From contig CM036258.1 of the NCBI GenBank assembly GCA_020698575.1, positions 21,534,795-21,598,794 of the forward strand: 64,000 nucleotides of DNA, written 5' to 3'. Position 1 is the stretch's first letter. Each line of letters opens with the position of its first letter. A program made the position numbers and the translations under genes. This document shows, one piece after another, positions 27,992 to 41,000 of this stretch. Below the pieces are notes generated by a model that saw nothing but the letters and a program-made list of their open reading frames with translations, searched no databases and was not told the origin of the DNA. Origin of the DNA: Bostrychus sinensis (taxonomy: Eukaryota; Chordata; Actinopteri; Gobiiformes; Eleotridae).

Positions 27992-29960
27992 GAATCACAC
28001 ATAACCACATTTTCAGACTCCAATATCCAACCAAGGGGGCAGTGGAAATGTACTTCTGTCTTGTCCACCTCCAAAAAATAAGTTCAAAGTGGTATATTTG
28101 TGACCCTGGGAGGGCACACAATGGTGTTGTGTTGACTCAGTTGTTTTATGATAAACTTCTCAGCTGACCTCACCTCTGCCAAAAGGCCAGCACAACCACT
28201 TTCCCATCAGCCCCTGCTTTATCGCCAACAGCCAGAAGACAAAGAGGTTTGCTGTGTGCCTGGCCACAGCCTGCTCCCCACATGATGGAGTTTATGACAG
28301 GGGGGTGCACGCTGGAGCCCAATAGGCCACCTTGACCTGTCCCTGTTCAGAGGACCTTCCTGAACCTTGTTCCATTGCCCCCAGCCCCCAGTGTGACCCA
28401 GCCACTCTAACAGCCACTGAGTTATTATCATAATTTCTCACAAAGGCATCGCAGGGGCCTCTCCAACACAGAGAGCATCCGTGTTTTACAGAATGTTTTG
28501 TGTTTTATTGCCTTTAAGTCACTCATAGGCCAGCCAAGAGGGCCCGCAATGATAAGAAAAGCAGTCATGTGAAAAATGAAGGACCTCGCCAACCGGACGG
28601 AGGTGAAGAAGGGAAATAATAAAATACATGACAAATGTGAAGCCAGGCTGTATTTCATGTTCAAACCTCTGTCTCGCTTTCAAAACCAGCCCACACTATG
28701 AGAACATATGAGCATAATGAATTCCACCATTTTAAAAAGAGCATCCGTTTTTTTCTGTCTGACGGTTTGGACTTAAAAAAAAGCTGCCATAAGTGCCACC
28801 CGGTCCTCTCACTCCCTCCTAGGGCCTTTGACAACATGACGGCCGTTAGATGCCCAGGGGCATTCTAAGCTGCCGCCATTGCAGCCATTTCATGTCAAAG
28901 CCCACCTGGGGTAAACAAAAGAGGACTAAGAGCAATAGAATATTAACTAAAAAGGAGAGCAGTGACAAACTGAAAACACTTTCCAGCCCGTCAAACTTTC
29001 AGTCTTAAAAACAGCACTTTCATTGCCTCTTTAGTGAAGTAATCCTCCCTCCAACATTGCACACACTGATCCCCTGCAGGGTGTTAGAGGTAGAGTATAT
29101 CTAATGAAAAATAAAACAGCTGTTTAATCTATTGTTTTCAAAGGAAAATCCCCGTTTGATCAAAAAATGATATTGATCTGACTGCCTTAGTTTTGTGGGA
29201 AGGATTTCTCCTTTAAACTTGAAAAATCATGAAGTCTTTGTGGCAAATCAATACAGCTTTTGAGGGCCTTTTCAAAGCACTTTATTTGAATATGGATCCA
29301 TTTGCATGTATCAGAATTCAAATTGAGATTGCATCAGTTTAGGTTAGGAGTAAAATATGATTAGCTGCCCTAGAAGGAAGATGCTTTTATACTTATGCCT
29401 TTTAGAAACTATTAATTACCCTGTTTGGATGCTTAATGGCACATGATAGATGCAGCACTGGCCATGTCGACATACAGCCCGTGGTGGAATGAACTGCTCC
29501 TAATACTCCATAAGGTTTAGCGTGTCTTTCCTCACTCCTCACTCTGTCTCTGAGGGGCCCCAGCTCCTGGCCCCAGCTATCTCTACATCTCCCATTTTCT
29601 TTAATTACACTTTGGCATATTGCTTTTGGGCCATATGGAAGGCAGATATTGAGACAGATAAGATGTATAAACTTCTGTCAACACCACGACATATTAGCTA
29701 GAGCTGGAAGCATATTATCTCCCCTGTATCCTTCCAATTAGTGCCCGATATCAGAATACATTAAGACAAGCCTGTCGATGAGGAGAAGGAAAAAACATTA
29801 CAGTAATGGTCCCTTCATCTGATTTTTATTAAAACTGTATTACATTTCTGTGTTTGTTTTCTTAGACACCAGATGAAAAGTCATTTTCAGGAGACCTAGT
29901 AATACCTTGTGGCCTGATAACCTCCTGTGCATAAGACAATCTTCTGTTCCCCTGTGAAAT
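27992..29960. other. Intergenic DNA, nothing recognised
   Basis: Mixed composition, with no splice-compatible exon, RNA gene or repeat that I could recognise. Confidence 0.4.
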
Positions 29961-30172
29961 TGGTTCCCAAACACTGGGGCAAGACCCAGGAGGGGGTCAA
30001 AAAAATTGGGTCCATAGGTATCATCAATAATATGCCACTATAAGGTAAAAAACATGACAAATATCTTTCGAAAGTCATTTAAATAAAGAAATTAGTCTAA
30101 AACTCATTACAAAAAAAGAGCAGAACAGCATTAGACCAGACCAGGGTGCCATAAAAAAGTTTGGGAACAACT
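29961..30172. mobile_element. hAT-like MITE relic (GGTTCCCAAAC ends)
   Basis: The left end reads TGGTTCCCAAACACTGG and the right end AAAAAGTTTGGGAACAACTG, so TTCCCAAAC is inverted at the two ends. This pairing is characteristic of small non-autonomous hAT-type elements in vertebrates as I know them. It is degenerate and has no transposase. Confidence 0.55.
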
Positions 30173-31921
30173 GCTACAGCATGTAAACCATCAAATCAAA
30201 GGGATTTTAAACACGGTGTCATCATTGGCACATTATGAATGAAATATCGGAAAACAGATGCCCGCTTTAAAACTGGCTTGCTTCTTTACATCAGCAATGG
30301 CTCTATTATTTTAATAGAAAAATGTCAAGGTAAAATAAATGGCCTCCTAAAGCTGTGTGAGACCTGCATTGGTTGATCAGATATCCACAACATCAACATG
30401 GCCCCAGACTGTTCACCTCCCAGTGACACCATGTTTGTGTGAGAGTGGCAGCCATAACCACTACTGACAGACTGCTGCCTCTTCCTTTCACCAACACTAC
30501 ACAGATATAACAGTTGTTCTGATGTGATTACGTTCAGAGCAGACACACTTCGAGAGGTCACTGTAGCATCAGGATAAACTCTCCACACTGTGTCGAGAAT
30601 AAAAGAAGAGAAAAAAAAGAGATGAGGGAGTGGAGAAAGGTCACTTTGAAAAACTGGATGCAAACACATGCCAAACAGTGTCTCTGGATCACACTCGCAC
30701 ACTCTAATCCCTTCTCTGATCCATAGATATTTGGGCCAATCATTGGAGGCTTTCTTCAACCTGTGATCAGTGGGCCCTAATCTGAGTCCTCGGCCCGGCC
30801 ACAGTCCACCTCAGACGGCCCGGGCCAGCTGCCAGCCGAGGAGTGGCAGGCGCACACTTCTCCACAGAGACAGCTAGAGGTTGTCTCTACATGGATGGGC
30901 ACTTCGCAGCTCGGCGGGGCAGGAGGAAGGGGCAAAGTAGCAGCTGCTCTGGGCATATGGGCAGAATTCATTAAGTCTGGCTAAATAAGCCAATTGTGGA
31001 GGCGGTAAAAAATGTGTGTTTGCAGGTCTGACAGACAAACAACAGAGATCGCTCACTGGACATTAGCTTAGATACTCCACACAGTTATTTGAGCAGAACT
31101 ATCCTTTTTCATAGCAATGTCCCGAGGTGGTATACTTGATGAAGTTGATTCAGTGCCTTACAAATGAAAAGAGCTGGATTTATTTGTTAAAGGCGGCAAT
31201 TAATTGTCAGATGCATAGATTGTGTGTCCTTGAAGACTTTGCTGTGCATCACACCAACTGTCATGAGACAGCCTGTGCCTCAGAAATCAACCTAATCACT
31301 TTCTGTAAATGTTACAACTGTTTCTCTAATGGAGCTGGTCTGACTTTGAAGAATGTATTAATATTCACATGCATGAACCAAAGACAAACAGAGCAGCACA
31401 GTACAAAGCATTTCATTAACTATATTACATTCTGTTCATTTCAAATCACAAGAAACACCTGTCCAGAGTGTGGCCTCTCAGGCCAGTTCCCAGGGTCCAG
31501 TACCACAAACTCAAAAGAAACATCAGCTTTAGTGTGGACTTACATGGGCTGCTTTTATCCAGTAAACGTTTAATGTATGCTAATCCTTCAGGTGTCAATA
31601 CGAACTCTGTCCAATGCTTTTGAGATAATAGTGAAGAAGGGGTTGCGCCTATCGAAGAGCTGGAAGATAAAGTCAATGGCACAGTCAATAACAATAAGGT
31701 TGTGGGCTTTAATGAAGAATGTTAATTTGAAACAATCAAGTGGATTTCAGCTTAGCTGATTATCAACCTTGGACTTGTATGTCTGTGTTGATAATGCTGC
31801 TGTTGCAGGGAAGACATTTCTATCAGTGAGTTTTGCAACAAACCCACTTTCTTTTGTTTTTTTAGACAGTAGTAATAAACCTATTCAAAGATAAAAATGT
31901 ACACGGCAGTGCCCTGTGGGG
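30173..31921. other. ift43 downstream flank
   Basis: No gene is supported. A GC-rich patch lies at about 30770-30990, and the remainder is AT-rich. Confidence 0.4.
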
Positions 31922-31927
31922 TTTATT
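31922..31927 (-). terminator. ift43: Candidate ift43 polyadenylation signal
   Basis: A minus-strand AATAAA lies about 155 bases beyond the ift43 stop codon. It is the nearest canonical hexamer I noticed downstream of the stop. Confidence 0.45.
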
Positions 31928-32079
31928 TAGAAAATACATTCTGAATATACAGTTTACAAAATGCACAGTCTTATAATTACAATAATAAAATTAATATATC
32001 CAAAGTCCTAGAACCTGCTTTTTACTGGTTATTCCCAGTTCATACCAGAGACATACAAGTTTAATCTAGAAGCTCATCC

Positions 32080-35000
32080 TCATGCTACAGACAATGCAGC
32101 CTGTTCCTCACTCTCTCCTTGATCCCATTCCATCAGTAGCTCTGAGGACACCTCTGTAAACAGATGATCCCAGTCCCAGCTCACATCTTCCTGCAGAGGG
32201 GGAGAAAAGAAGAATTGAAGAGGCAATGTTAGACAACCCAAGAAAGAGATGGGGGAAGTGTTAATGTACACATCATAAATCTTGATTACCTGAGAGACAA
32301 GTGGCATGCTCCCTGGTGCCCCAGAAACAGCTGGACAGAGCCTCTCTGGGAGCTCACAAGCTATATTTACTAAAAAACTCACTCACCTCTTTCACCTCCT
32401 GCTCTGGTGCTAAAACCTTGGTGAGGAGCCTCAAGTCAATCTCTCCATCCTGGAGAGGGAGAGAAGAAATTCACTTAGCTTCCACAAATAGGGATAAGGT
32501 TGGAGATAGGACTAAATGGACAACCTTGAGCACAAGAGGAGAAATGAATGTAAAAGACTCAAAAATAAATGTCCTTGACTTACTAAGGTCTGGAAAGCAG
32601 AGTAGTATTTCAGGTCATTGTCCAGGTCTCGGTAGGTCATTACCCGATTCACCTGAATACTAACAGGACACAAAATGTCATGATGATCACACAGGCTTAT
32701 GCAACACCAATACAGCAAACTGGATACAGTAAATCAAATACGACAACAACTGCAATGCCACTAACACAATATTAAACCGACACTATGAAGGCCTTACAAA
32801 AGTTTAAATTTTGTGCCCAACAAGGCTCTAAGACTTCAAGCAAAGACCAGAGAGAAAAGGGAGAAGGTTGCCAAGTGGTAAATGCTTTAAATTGAAACCC
32901 AGCTGCTTATCTGTGGGTTGGAATTAAGTGGGGGGGGGTCTCAAAGTGGCTGGGGCCTAGCAGTGCATGCCAGTCCTACTTACTGCACATTACACGCTAC
33001 ATTGCCCCCACAATGAGTTCAATGTGGATATTATCTCGCACAGAGAGCAAGCCCGAGTCTAATAACCTCCACCGCTGTCATAGCCTTGCTACATATTCGA
33101 CACATGTCGGCGTGTCTCTGGCTGCCCTGTAAATCAAAGGGCCCGGTTAGTAAGGACCCTGGTAACAGAGTTGCATAAATCACACCCAACTGTTATTTCT
33201 GCATTTTAGCCCCATAAAGCAAGACCCTGTGATGGCACAATGGAGGACAGGCAGCCATCAAAGTCACAAGAGCAGGCCACTGCACTCATCTGGATTCTCT
33301 GCATTAAGCTGAAGTTTAGCACTATAGCACCAGGACTGTCTGAGTGAATTCAGTACCTTGGTGGAGCTGCAATTTGCATGGTGAGATCTTCTTCCTGCAC
33401 TTCATCAAGGTCTGGAATAACAGGGATATCTGAAAAACAAAAAACAAAGTGGCTTCGATTAACATGGATGCATTTCCAAAATTACAGTAAGTCCCAAGTG
33501 TATGGCTGGAGGTGTGAGTATGTGTAACCATGTGTTCCCTCCCTTCCTCTCACTACATCCTCATAAGAGCTGCCCTGTCACAATAGCCATGCGGCCATGA
33601 ATATTCAGGAGGCAAGGCAGCAACTCTCCCCGCTGTGAGAGGGGCGCTGGCCAGGGGCTCCCCAGAAAGCACCCCCTGCTACCTAAGCATTTGGGCTCTG
33701 TCAGTGCGGCCCACCCCCAGGACCTGCGGTGGCCGGCGAGCCGACCTCAATGTCCACTCTGCCACTCTGACTGGGGCCGCGTCCAGCCATGTGCAAGAGT
33801 ATTTGCTTACGGGCCCATCTGTGTGGGGTCGGAAGTCACGGTGCGGCCTGGCAGGGGCTGCGGTGCCAGGAGCTGCCAACCACTGCTCAAACAGTGGGAA
33901 TCCACTTTAATTGGCAAAACGCAACAGGACAGAGGATGTTTCCACTCCCAAGAAGGACAAGGCAAACTTTCAGAGCATTTTCAGATTGACATTTCTTAGA
34001 AAAATCAAAGTGGAGAGGCACAGAGAAATTAACGGGATTGCAAAAAGAAGGAGGGATACATCATATATAACAATAAAAAAAAAAACACTGTCACAACATG
34101 AAAAATTTAGGGACAATACTGGTGAACTTGAGTGTTGTGAAAAACATTGATTTTCACACACTAGTTAAATAACATGCATTTATAATAGGTTTGTTGACTT
34201 TGTGAGCAGAGATTTCTTTACTGGGGGCAGCAAACTGCACTTCTTCATCAGCTCTACAGCGGAGTGTCATAGAAAGAAATAGATAGTGGAGAAAAGGAGC
34301 AGGCTGAACTGTATGAAGAGGCTTGTCAGTAATCTCTGACCACAGTACTGTGGCCTGAGGGGAAAGTCAATGAAAGAGGTAAATAGAGGTGAGCAGATGG
34401 AAGTCTGCATCTAATGTGAGGAAATATCTGGGCATCTATTTCATCAAAATAACTCCTGAAAATAAAGTGGAGTAGAAAAAGCATCAACCATCATCACATC
34501 TGTACATTTTGGTGGTCTGTACAAAGTTATAAACTTTCCACTCTTTTACTAGCTACAGGTTGAAATATGATTCAGAGGGCAAGTTGGTCAAAATATAACC
34601 CATCAACTTTTTGGTAGATAACAAAACCTCAGTCCCTGTTGATAACTTATTTCTTTCTCTATTTTAATTAAACCAAATTAAAAATGCCATGGTCGTTTAG
34701 CCACTGACAAGATTCATCTGTGTTTCTGATATCCAAATAAATGCAGGCGCGGGTATTTCATATTCATGAGGCCTCTGTGACACTTTGTCCTCTCATTTAC
34801 AAAGCACAGTGTTCAGCAGAATCTGTCCCCCCTGGACTCCCAATCAAATTTAATGGTCTTAGTGCAATGACATCAAAAAGCCTCACCATCCAGCTCTTTG
34901 CAAATAGCTTCTCTCAATAGCGTCTCTCTGTCCTCACACAGAGCCCACACCTAGACCTGCCAGTAACATACGATTAGCACAAGCTCAATGTAAAGCTAAC

Positions 35001-38000
35001 AGGCATATGCTGTCTATATGCAAAGTGTATTATTAGGTGAAACAACATTTTTAAATGAGCTTCAAATTCACCCTATTACCACAGGTCAAAGAGGGCAGGA
35101 AAACTGCTGCAAACAAGCTGTGTTTTCTTTTGATGCAAAGGCCAAGTCTATCAGGGGGAGCTGTCTCCTGTCAGTGCGCCGCATATTACCAACACTGACT
35201 TCCTTCTCCCGGCTCGACGCGCATCAAGGTGGCTTTTGTCTGGCAGTGAGCAGCGCACATGTATCCTTATTATACGGTCAAGTTCAGCGCCCTCACTGGA
35301 GCATGTAACTATCAAAAGAGAATAATTTCCTGTAAATGTAGGCTTACTCCCAGCAGGCACAGGCCGGTCCACAACTTCGCAAAACAAGATGTCTCTCCAA
35401 ACCACTCACCTTCTCATCTTCACAGGGGCCCAGTCAAATGATTACTGTATTTTTCGCACTATAAGGCGCATCGGATTATAAGGCGCACCTTCAATGAATG
35501 GCCTTTTTTAAAACTGTTTTCTTATATAGGGCGCATCGCATTATAAGGCGCATAGAATAAAAGCTACTGTAGTGGCTGGGGTTGCATTATGCATCCACTA
35601 GATGAAGCTGCGCTAAAGGGAATGTCAATAAAACAGTCAGATAAGTCAGTCAGTCAAACTTTATTAATAGAATACAAACCAGCGTTCTTACAACTCCGTT
35701 CACTCCCAAAACAAGTTAGTGCATTCACAATACGGTACCGTACCGGTAGCTCTTATTTGCGCCGCACTCGTTGAAAACAATGTATTTTCAACTCCATTTG
35801 TCACAGTTCAAAGCTACATGAACAGCGTTCATCGATCGAGCGCTCAGTTTTCTGTCCCCTCAATGTCGCAACTCTTCTACTGAGATGGAGCAAAGGCCAC
35901 GCCTCCTTGTTCTTTTGCGGCAGGATCCATAAACACGCCTATGGCACACATGAACAGCTGGGACTGGAATTCCCCTTTACCGTTTTTACCGCTGTCACTT
36001 CGGCAACGCCCCCTGAATACAGTAGCCATAACTAACCAACACTGATCCATATATAAGGCGCATCAGATTATAAGGCGCACTGTTGGTTTTTGAGAAAATG
36101 AAAGGCTTTTAGGTGCGCCTTATAGTGCGGAAAATACGGTACACAGTATTCACCACTGAACTCACTGGCTAAAAGTAGGACTGGGGCTTACAGTGTTTGT
36201 GATACTGGTGCAATTTGAAGTGACCAGCAGGAGGTTGTTGGGGCCACTGATGGGGAGATAGGAGCAGGGGAGTGGGCATGCACTCTCTCTCTTCCTTGTT
36301 GCCAGTGGACATAAAGGATAAGGGTTGGGGACATAATCAAGATGGCAGGCCTATCTCACTAACCCTCAGCACTGTAATTTCCAATGCCCCTGCCTCTGGC
36401 TCTGTATTAAGATCTCTCCCTCCACAGAGTAATGATCTTTCCAGGGGCATTAACTGCAAAAGAACCAAGCATCTGTACTGACCACTTTACCCAATAAACA
36501 CTAGACAGGAGCCACATCATGAGTAGTTTACATGTTTAGAGGAATCAGAAAGTCAGTTGTTATTAAAAATTTAATTTGAGTTTAATTACAAAATAAATTA
36601 AGTTTTGTGTTTTTACTTATATTTTATTTATTTTTTCTACTTTTGCTTGTTTATGCTGACAATTGCAACATGTTATGAAATTGTAGTATGTTGAGGTTAA
36701 ATATGAATATAATTTCCTGTTATACGTTGGGATAAAGCAAAAGATTATGAGACAATATTTTTATATTTACTGTTTAAGATTATCTAATTAATCTAATTAT
36801 GCAAGTTAACATGAAATGCGCATCCGCATGCATGCTACATTTCATGTTGTGCCTGCATCACAAACTTAACATTTGTTTTAGTAAACTTCACTTTTGTCAA
36901 CTCTTAGTTAGAAATCAAATTTTCTCTGATGATTTATGGATAAATATCTTCACTCCTTACATCAGTTGAGGTTTTTTAGGCATTACTGAGCTCTCTACTA
37001 ACTTTGTAGAGAAGCATTGTGTCAGCTACTTGAGTACGTATTTAACAGCATTGCCATGACACTGTGTATTTGTCTTGCCACTAACTGTCAATTCACATTT
37101 GTTCACTGCAATGACCTTCACATTAATTATAGTCTAACTCGATAGAAAAATACATAAAGAGGCTGATAGCAGTGTTGACTTAGTGTTATACACATTGTGC
37201 TCACAATGTGGTGAGAGCAGCAGTGAAAAGCAATGATCTGCCTGTTTATCTGCTCCTCTTCCACAGGATGGATGTGCTGGAGGCACTGGAAGACTCGTTT
37301 TGCCTGTGAGGAAAGACAGAGCAGCAGACTGCAAGGGTGCTCTTACCTCCTTCATCATCTGATCCCTCAGGAGTTTGTGGTCGCAATCGGCGGCTGTAGA
37401 AAGAGGAAGTGCGAGCAGATTAATTATTTAATGCTTTCAATGGTGAGGTCACTGTTTCTTTAGATGACTGGCTTTTTTTCCTTCATTTATTTCTTTAATG
37501 GCAGCTAGAATTTTGTACAGGCAGACAGTCTGTACAGGGTGATCATTTTGACAGAATCTTTAAAATGAAAGAATAAAATATACATTTGTATATATACAAA
37601 CTTAACTTAAACTCCAATCATGTTACGTTTGTCAAAATGAGTGGGGTACTTTAACACACCTTTACACTATATTCCGTAAATAAATAAATAAATAATTAAA
37701 TCCAGGGTTTTGTTCCAAACAGGAACAAAAGTAATGAGAAATGAGTTTCAGCATTTTTAATCATGTTAAGTGATTGTGTGTTCTGGAAGGTGCGGATGAA
37801 ACCAAGGACAATCTGAAAGCTAATTGTACGTTTGAAAAAAAAAAAACCCCACCTGATTGGCTGTTTTTTTAACCAACTAAAAATTAAGTATAGAAAAGAA
37901 AACTGTAACACCAAGGTGTGTGTAACAACTTACTCCTCCATGTCCTCCGCTGCGAGTCGTCTTGAGGATCTGTAAAAAGAAAAATAGTATATGAAGACAA

Positions 38001-41000
38001 TTCATATGCAATAATTAGATAATTCTGCTATGATACTTTCTCTTTTAGTTGATTTTTGGAACTTTTTCTTCTACTCAATTGGCCATACTATCTACAGAGT
38101 TTCAAAGTTATATGCAAATAGCCATGCAATAAACATTGATACCTCAAATATATAAAAAATATATCAATCTATCCAGCACTAAAAGCATCATGATTACACC
38201 ATGTGTTTCTGAGACAGATTAATAAATAATAATTATACGCAGAACTGCTCCTATACTGACACTCCTATTCTGGAGGAGTAGTGCCCCCTGCTGTTGTTAT
38301 GATATACTGCAGCTTAACAACATTCTGCCTCAAATAAGCATTATTGATCACATCACATATTGTTGATCTACAAAGAGCTAGAACTAAAAAGAGGTAAATG
38401 CTTCATCATACCCACTTTGAATAGATCTTTTCTTGCTACTTTTGTTAAACTTTTTTTCTGCCTTCTGTTGTTTGCTGAGTATACTATAAATCATTCTGGT
38501 TTTCCTCTTTTGTTCCCATAGATGTCAAACTTGTAATGTCAAACTAAATCCATTGCCTTCATTTGACCATACAAGGCAACTTTATTGTGATACAGAATAA
38601 ATGAAAAATATACAGTAAAAGGAAAAAAAAGTGACTTAGGTTTGCCATGTCTCTCCTTTTTCCCAGCAGGCAGAGGTTCAGTGTAGCCTACCTGGCTGCC
38701 CTTGGGCAGTGTCCTGTCTGGAATTGTGGGTGGCGACACTTAAGACACATTACAGGCCCCTTGATTAAGACTCATGTAAGGCAAAGTGATAGACATGGTA
38801 AAACTGTCTCGAAAAAGTTGTTAGGGATAAAATATATTGTGACAAACTGGCTTCAAAGGTTCATCAATAAACTGACAGATCATTTAGTGTCAATTAGAAG
38901 TGATAGATCGACAAATCCTGGGATTTCTGTGCTGGGATTAGTGGGAGGAGGGCAGCGGTGATTGAGCATGAGGGGTGACATTGAAGGCACGAGTCCTTGC
39001 CCGTTCCAGAGGGGACCATTACTTACTTTGTTTCAGAGAGGATCAATGCATGTGCAGATGCTTTTTCTTACACCACCTGTATTTCAATAGCTTTGGGAGC
39101 GTGAATTAAGCAGGGTTACACCAAAGCATGCAAGCACCACACTGCCAGTCTTTGTGGAAGGAAAGATCCATTGAGTGTGCTGTTCTAGTTGTGTGGACTG
39201 TGTAAACTACACAAATAAGCCCAATTGATTTAATGTGTTCACTCCAATGCATCTCCTTTACTTGTGACCGGAGCAGGGACTTGCTAAGCTGGTTTTAAAG
39301 ACACACGTATGTAGGATGTAGTTGACGGGTTATGACCAACACATTCCATCTGTTCCAAATATTTCATAAAGTTGCCATGTTATGCTCCCGGTGTAAAGAG
39401 CAGCCCGCAGTGGTAAGGGGTGATTAAGTGGCTTGAACTGGCGTGATGAAGTGGCTAGCTGACTAACAGTGCCCTCCTGTGGCTGATGCATTAACCATGT
39501 CAATTACCACGTTGCTCGCAGATGAAGACGAATGGAGAGTTGCCCGCTCAGACAGACTCCTTCTAACCTTGTTGATTCACAGCCCGAGTGCCAAATATGC
39601 GCTGATAAATAAGCTCATTCAACAGCATGAGGGTTCATTAATAACACCAGAACTGCTTTTTGTGGAGACGGAAGAAAAAGACAAAGACTTGTACTTGGCA
39701 GATCCAGAACCGGCGCTTTCTTCAGCCCAGCCTCCCTGTCTGCGTGTAGGTTTTGGTGGCGGACCCTAAAAGAAGAGAATGACATAAATATAATGCAAGT
39801 TATTTAAAATGTTTGAATACAGACAAAATCCTTATTGGAAAAAATGTAGGCAACACATAGAAAGTTCAGCTCAGCTTTTCTTTCAATTAATGGCATTAAT
39901 TAATAGCATTAATTAATAGCATTATACATTAAATCAACTCAAAAATAAACATACTTTATTAAGGAGGATTGTGAAAAGCTGTCATCACAATTATTTTTAT
40001 GTGGCGCCAGAAGGGGGCCCTCTTGTCTCGGATAACAAAAATCATGACCCCATCAAGCAAAAGGAAACTTCAAAGTAAAGTCAAGTTAAAAGTATATAGC
40101 ATTTTTCTATATAGAGATGTCATACAAAGCTACCCAAGGTCATGTTTGTTTAAGCTTTCAGTTTTGCCCATTTCTAGGAATGGAACCTATGGAGCGGAGT
40201 GTGGGAACTGCTAAAGTGCATAAGTCTGGCCCGAAAATAGATTCACGAGGGGAAAAAAATGACCTTCTCATTCCTTCATTCTGAAAATAGTAAACTTAGA
40301 ATGCATTTTGATCCTGTGACCAGCACTTGAATGAATGAATTCCTCGGAGCGTGTGAGGGTGGGCACCAGACAAATGAATTTTAAAAAAGGACCAACATTT
40401 CTCATTACTAAATTGGGTCTGTAGAAGGACAAAGCGCTCATGAAAAATTTCGTTCGTTTATGATGAAATAATTGCTCAAGGCTCGCTCCTTCACCAAAGC
40501 CATTTATAAATTTGAATGTCACCATTAAGGGGAGCACAAGGAGGGGGAGGGAACTCTACTCCACTTTATTTTACCATTAATCCAGACGAGCTGGGGCTGA
40601 AAAAGCTCCTTCAACTTTGTGCAATTAGTGACTGTCTCATTATGAACAATTTTGCTATTAAAGTATTTTAAACATTAATTACATTCCTGCTCTTGTTTGT
40701 TATTTGACCTACACTCACTAGCCAAAATATTACATACATACACCTTATCTTCTTTTTTCCTTTTAACCCTTTCCTTTCCAGGGTTTGATTTATATTTGAA
40801 CATAGCATGTGGTGGTTGCTGTTGTTACAGTTTAGAGAAGATGGTCCGAAAAAGAGAAAATATCAAGTGAGCAGCAGTCCAGCAGTCAAAAAAGCCTGGT
40901 TGGTGCCAGAGGTCAGAGGGGAAAAGCCAGACCAATTTAAAAATGATAAAAAGGCAACAGTATCTCAACTAGGTATTAACTTATTAAAACCAAGGTCTGA

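Noticed and set aside
33635..33999. Overlapping plus-strand frames in a GC-rich patch
   Set aside because: They lie in ift43 intron 5 and are open in several frames through composition only.
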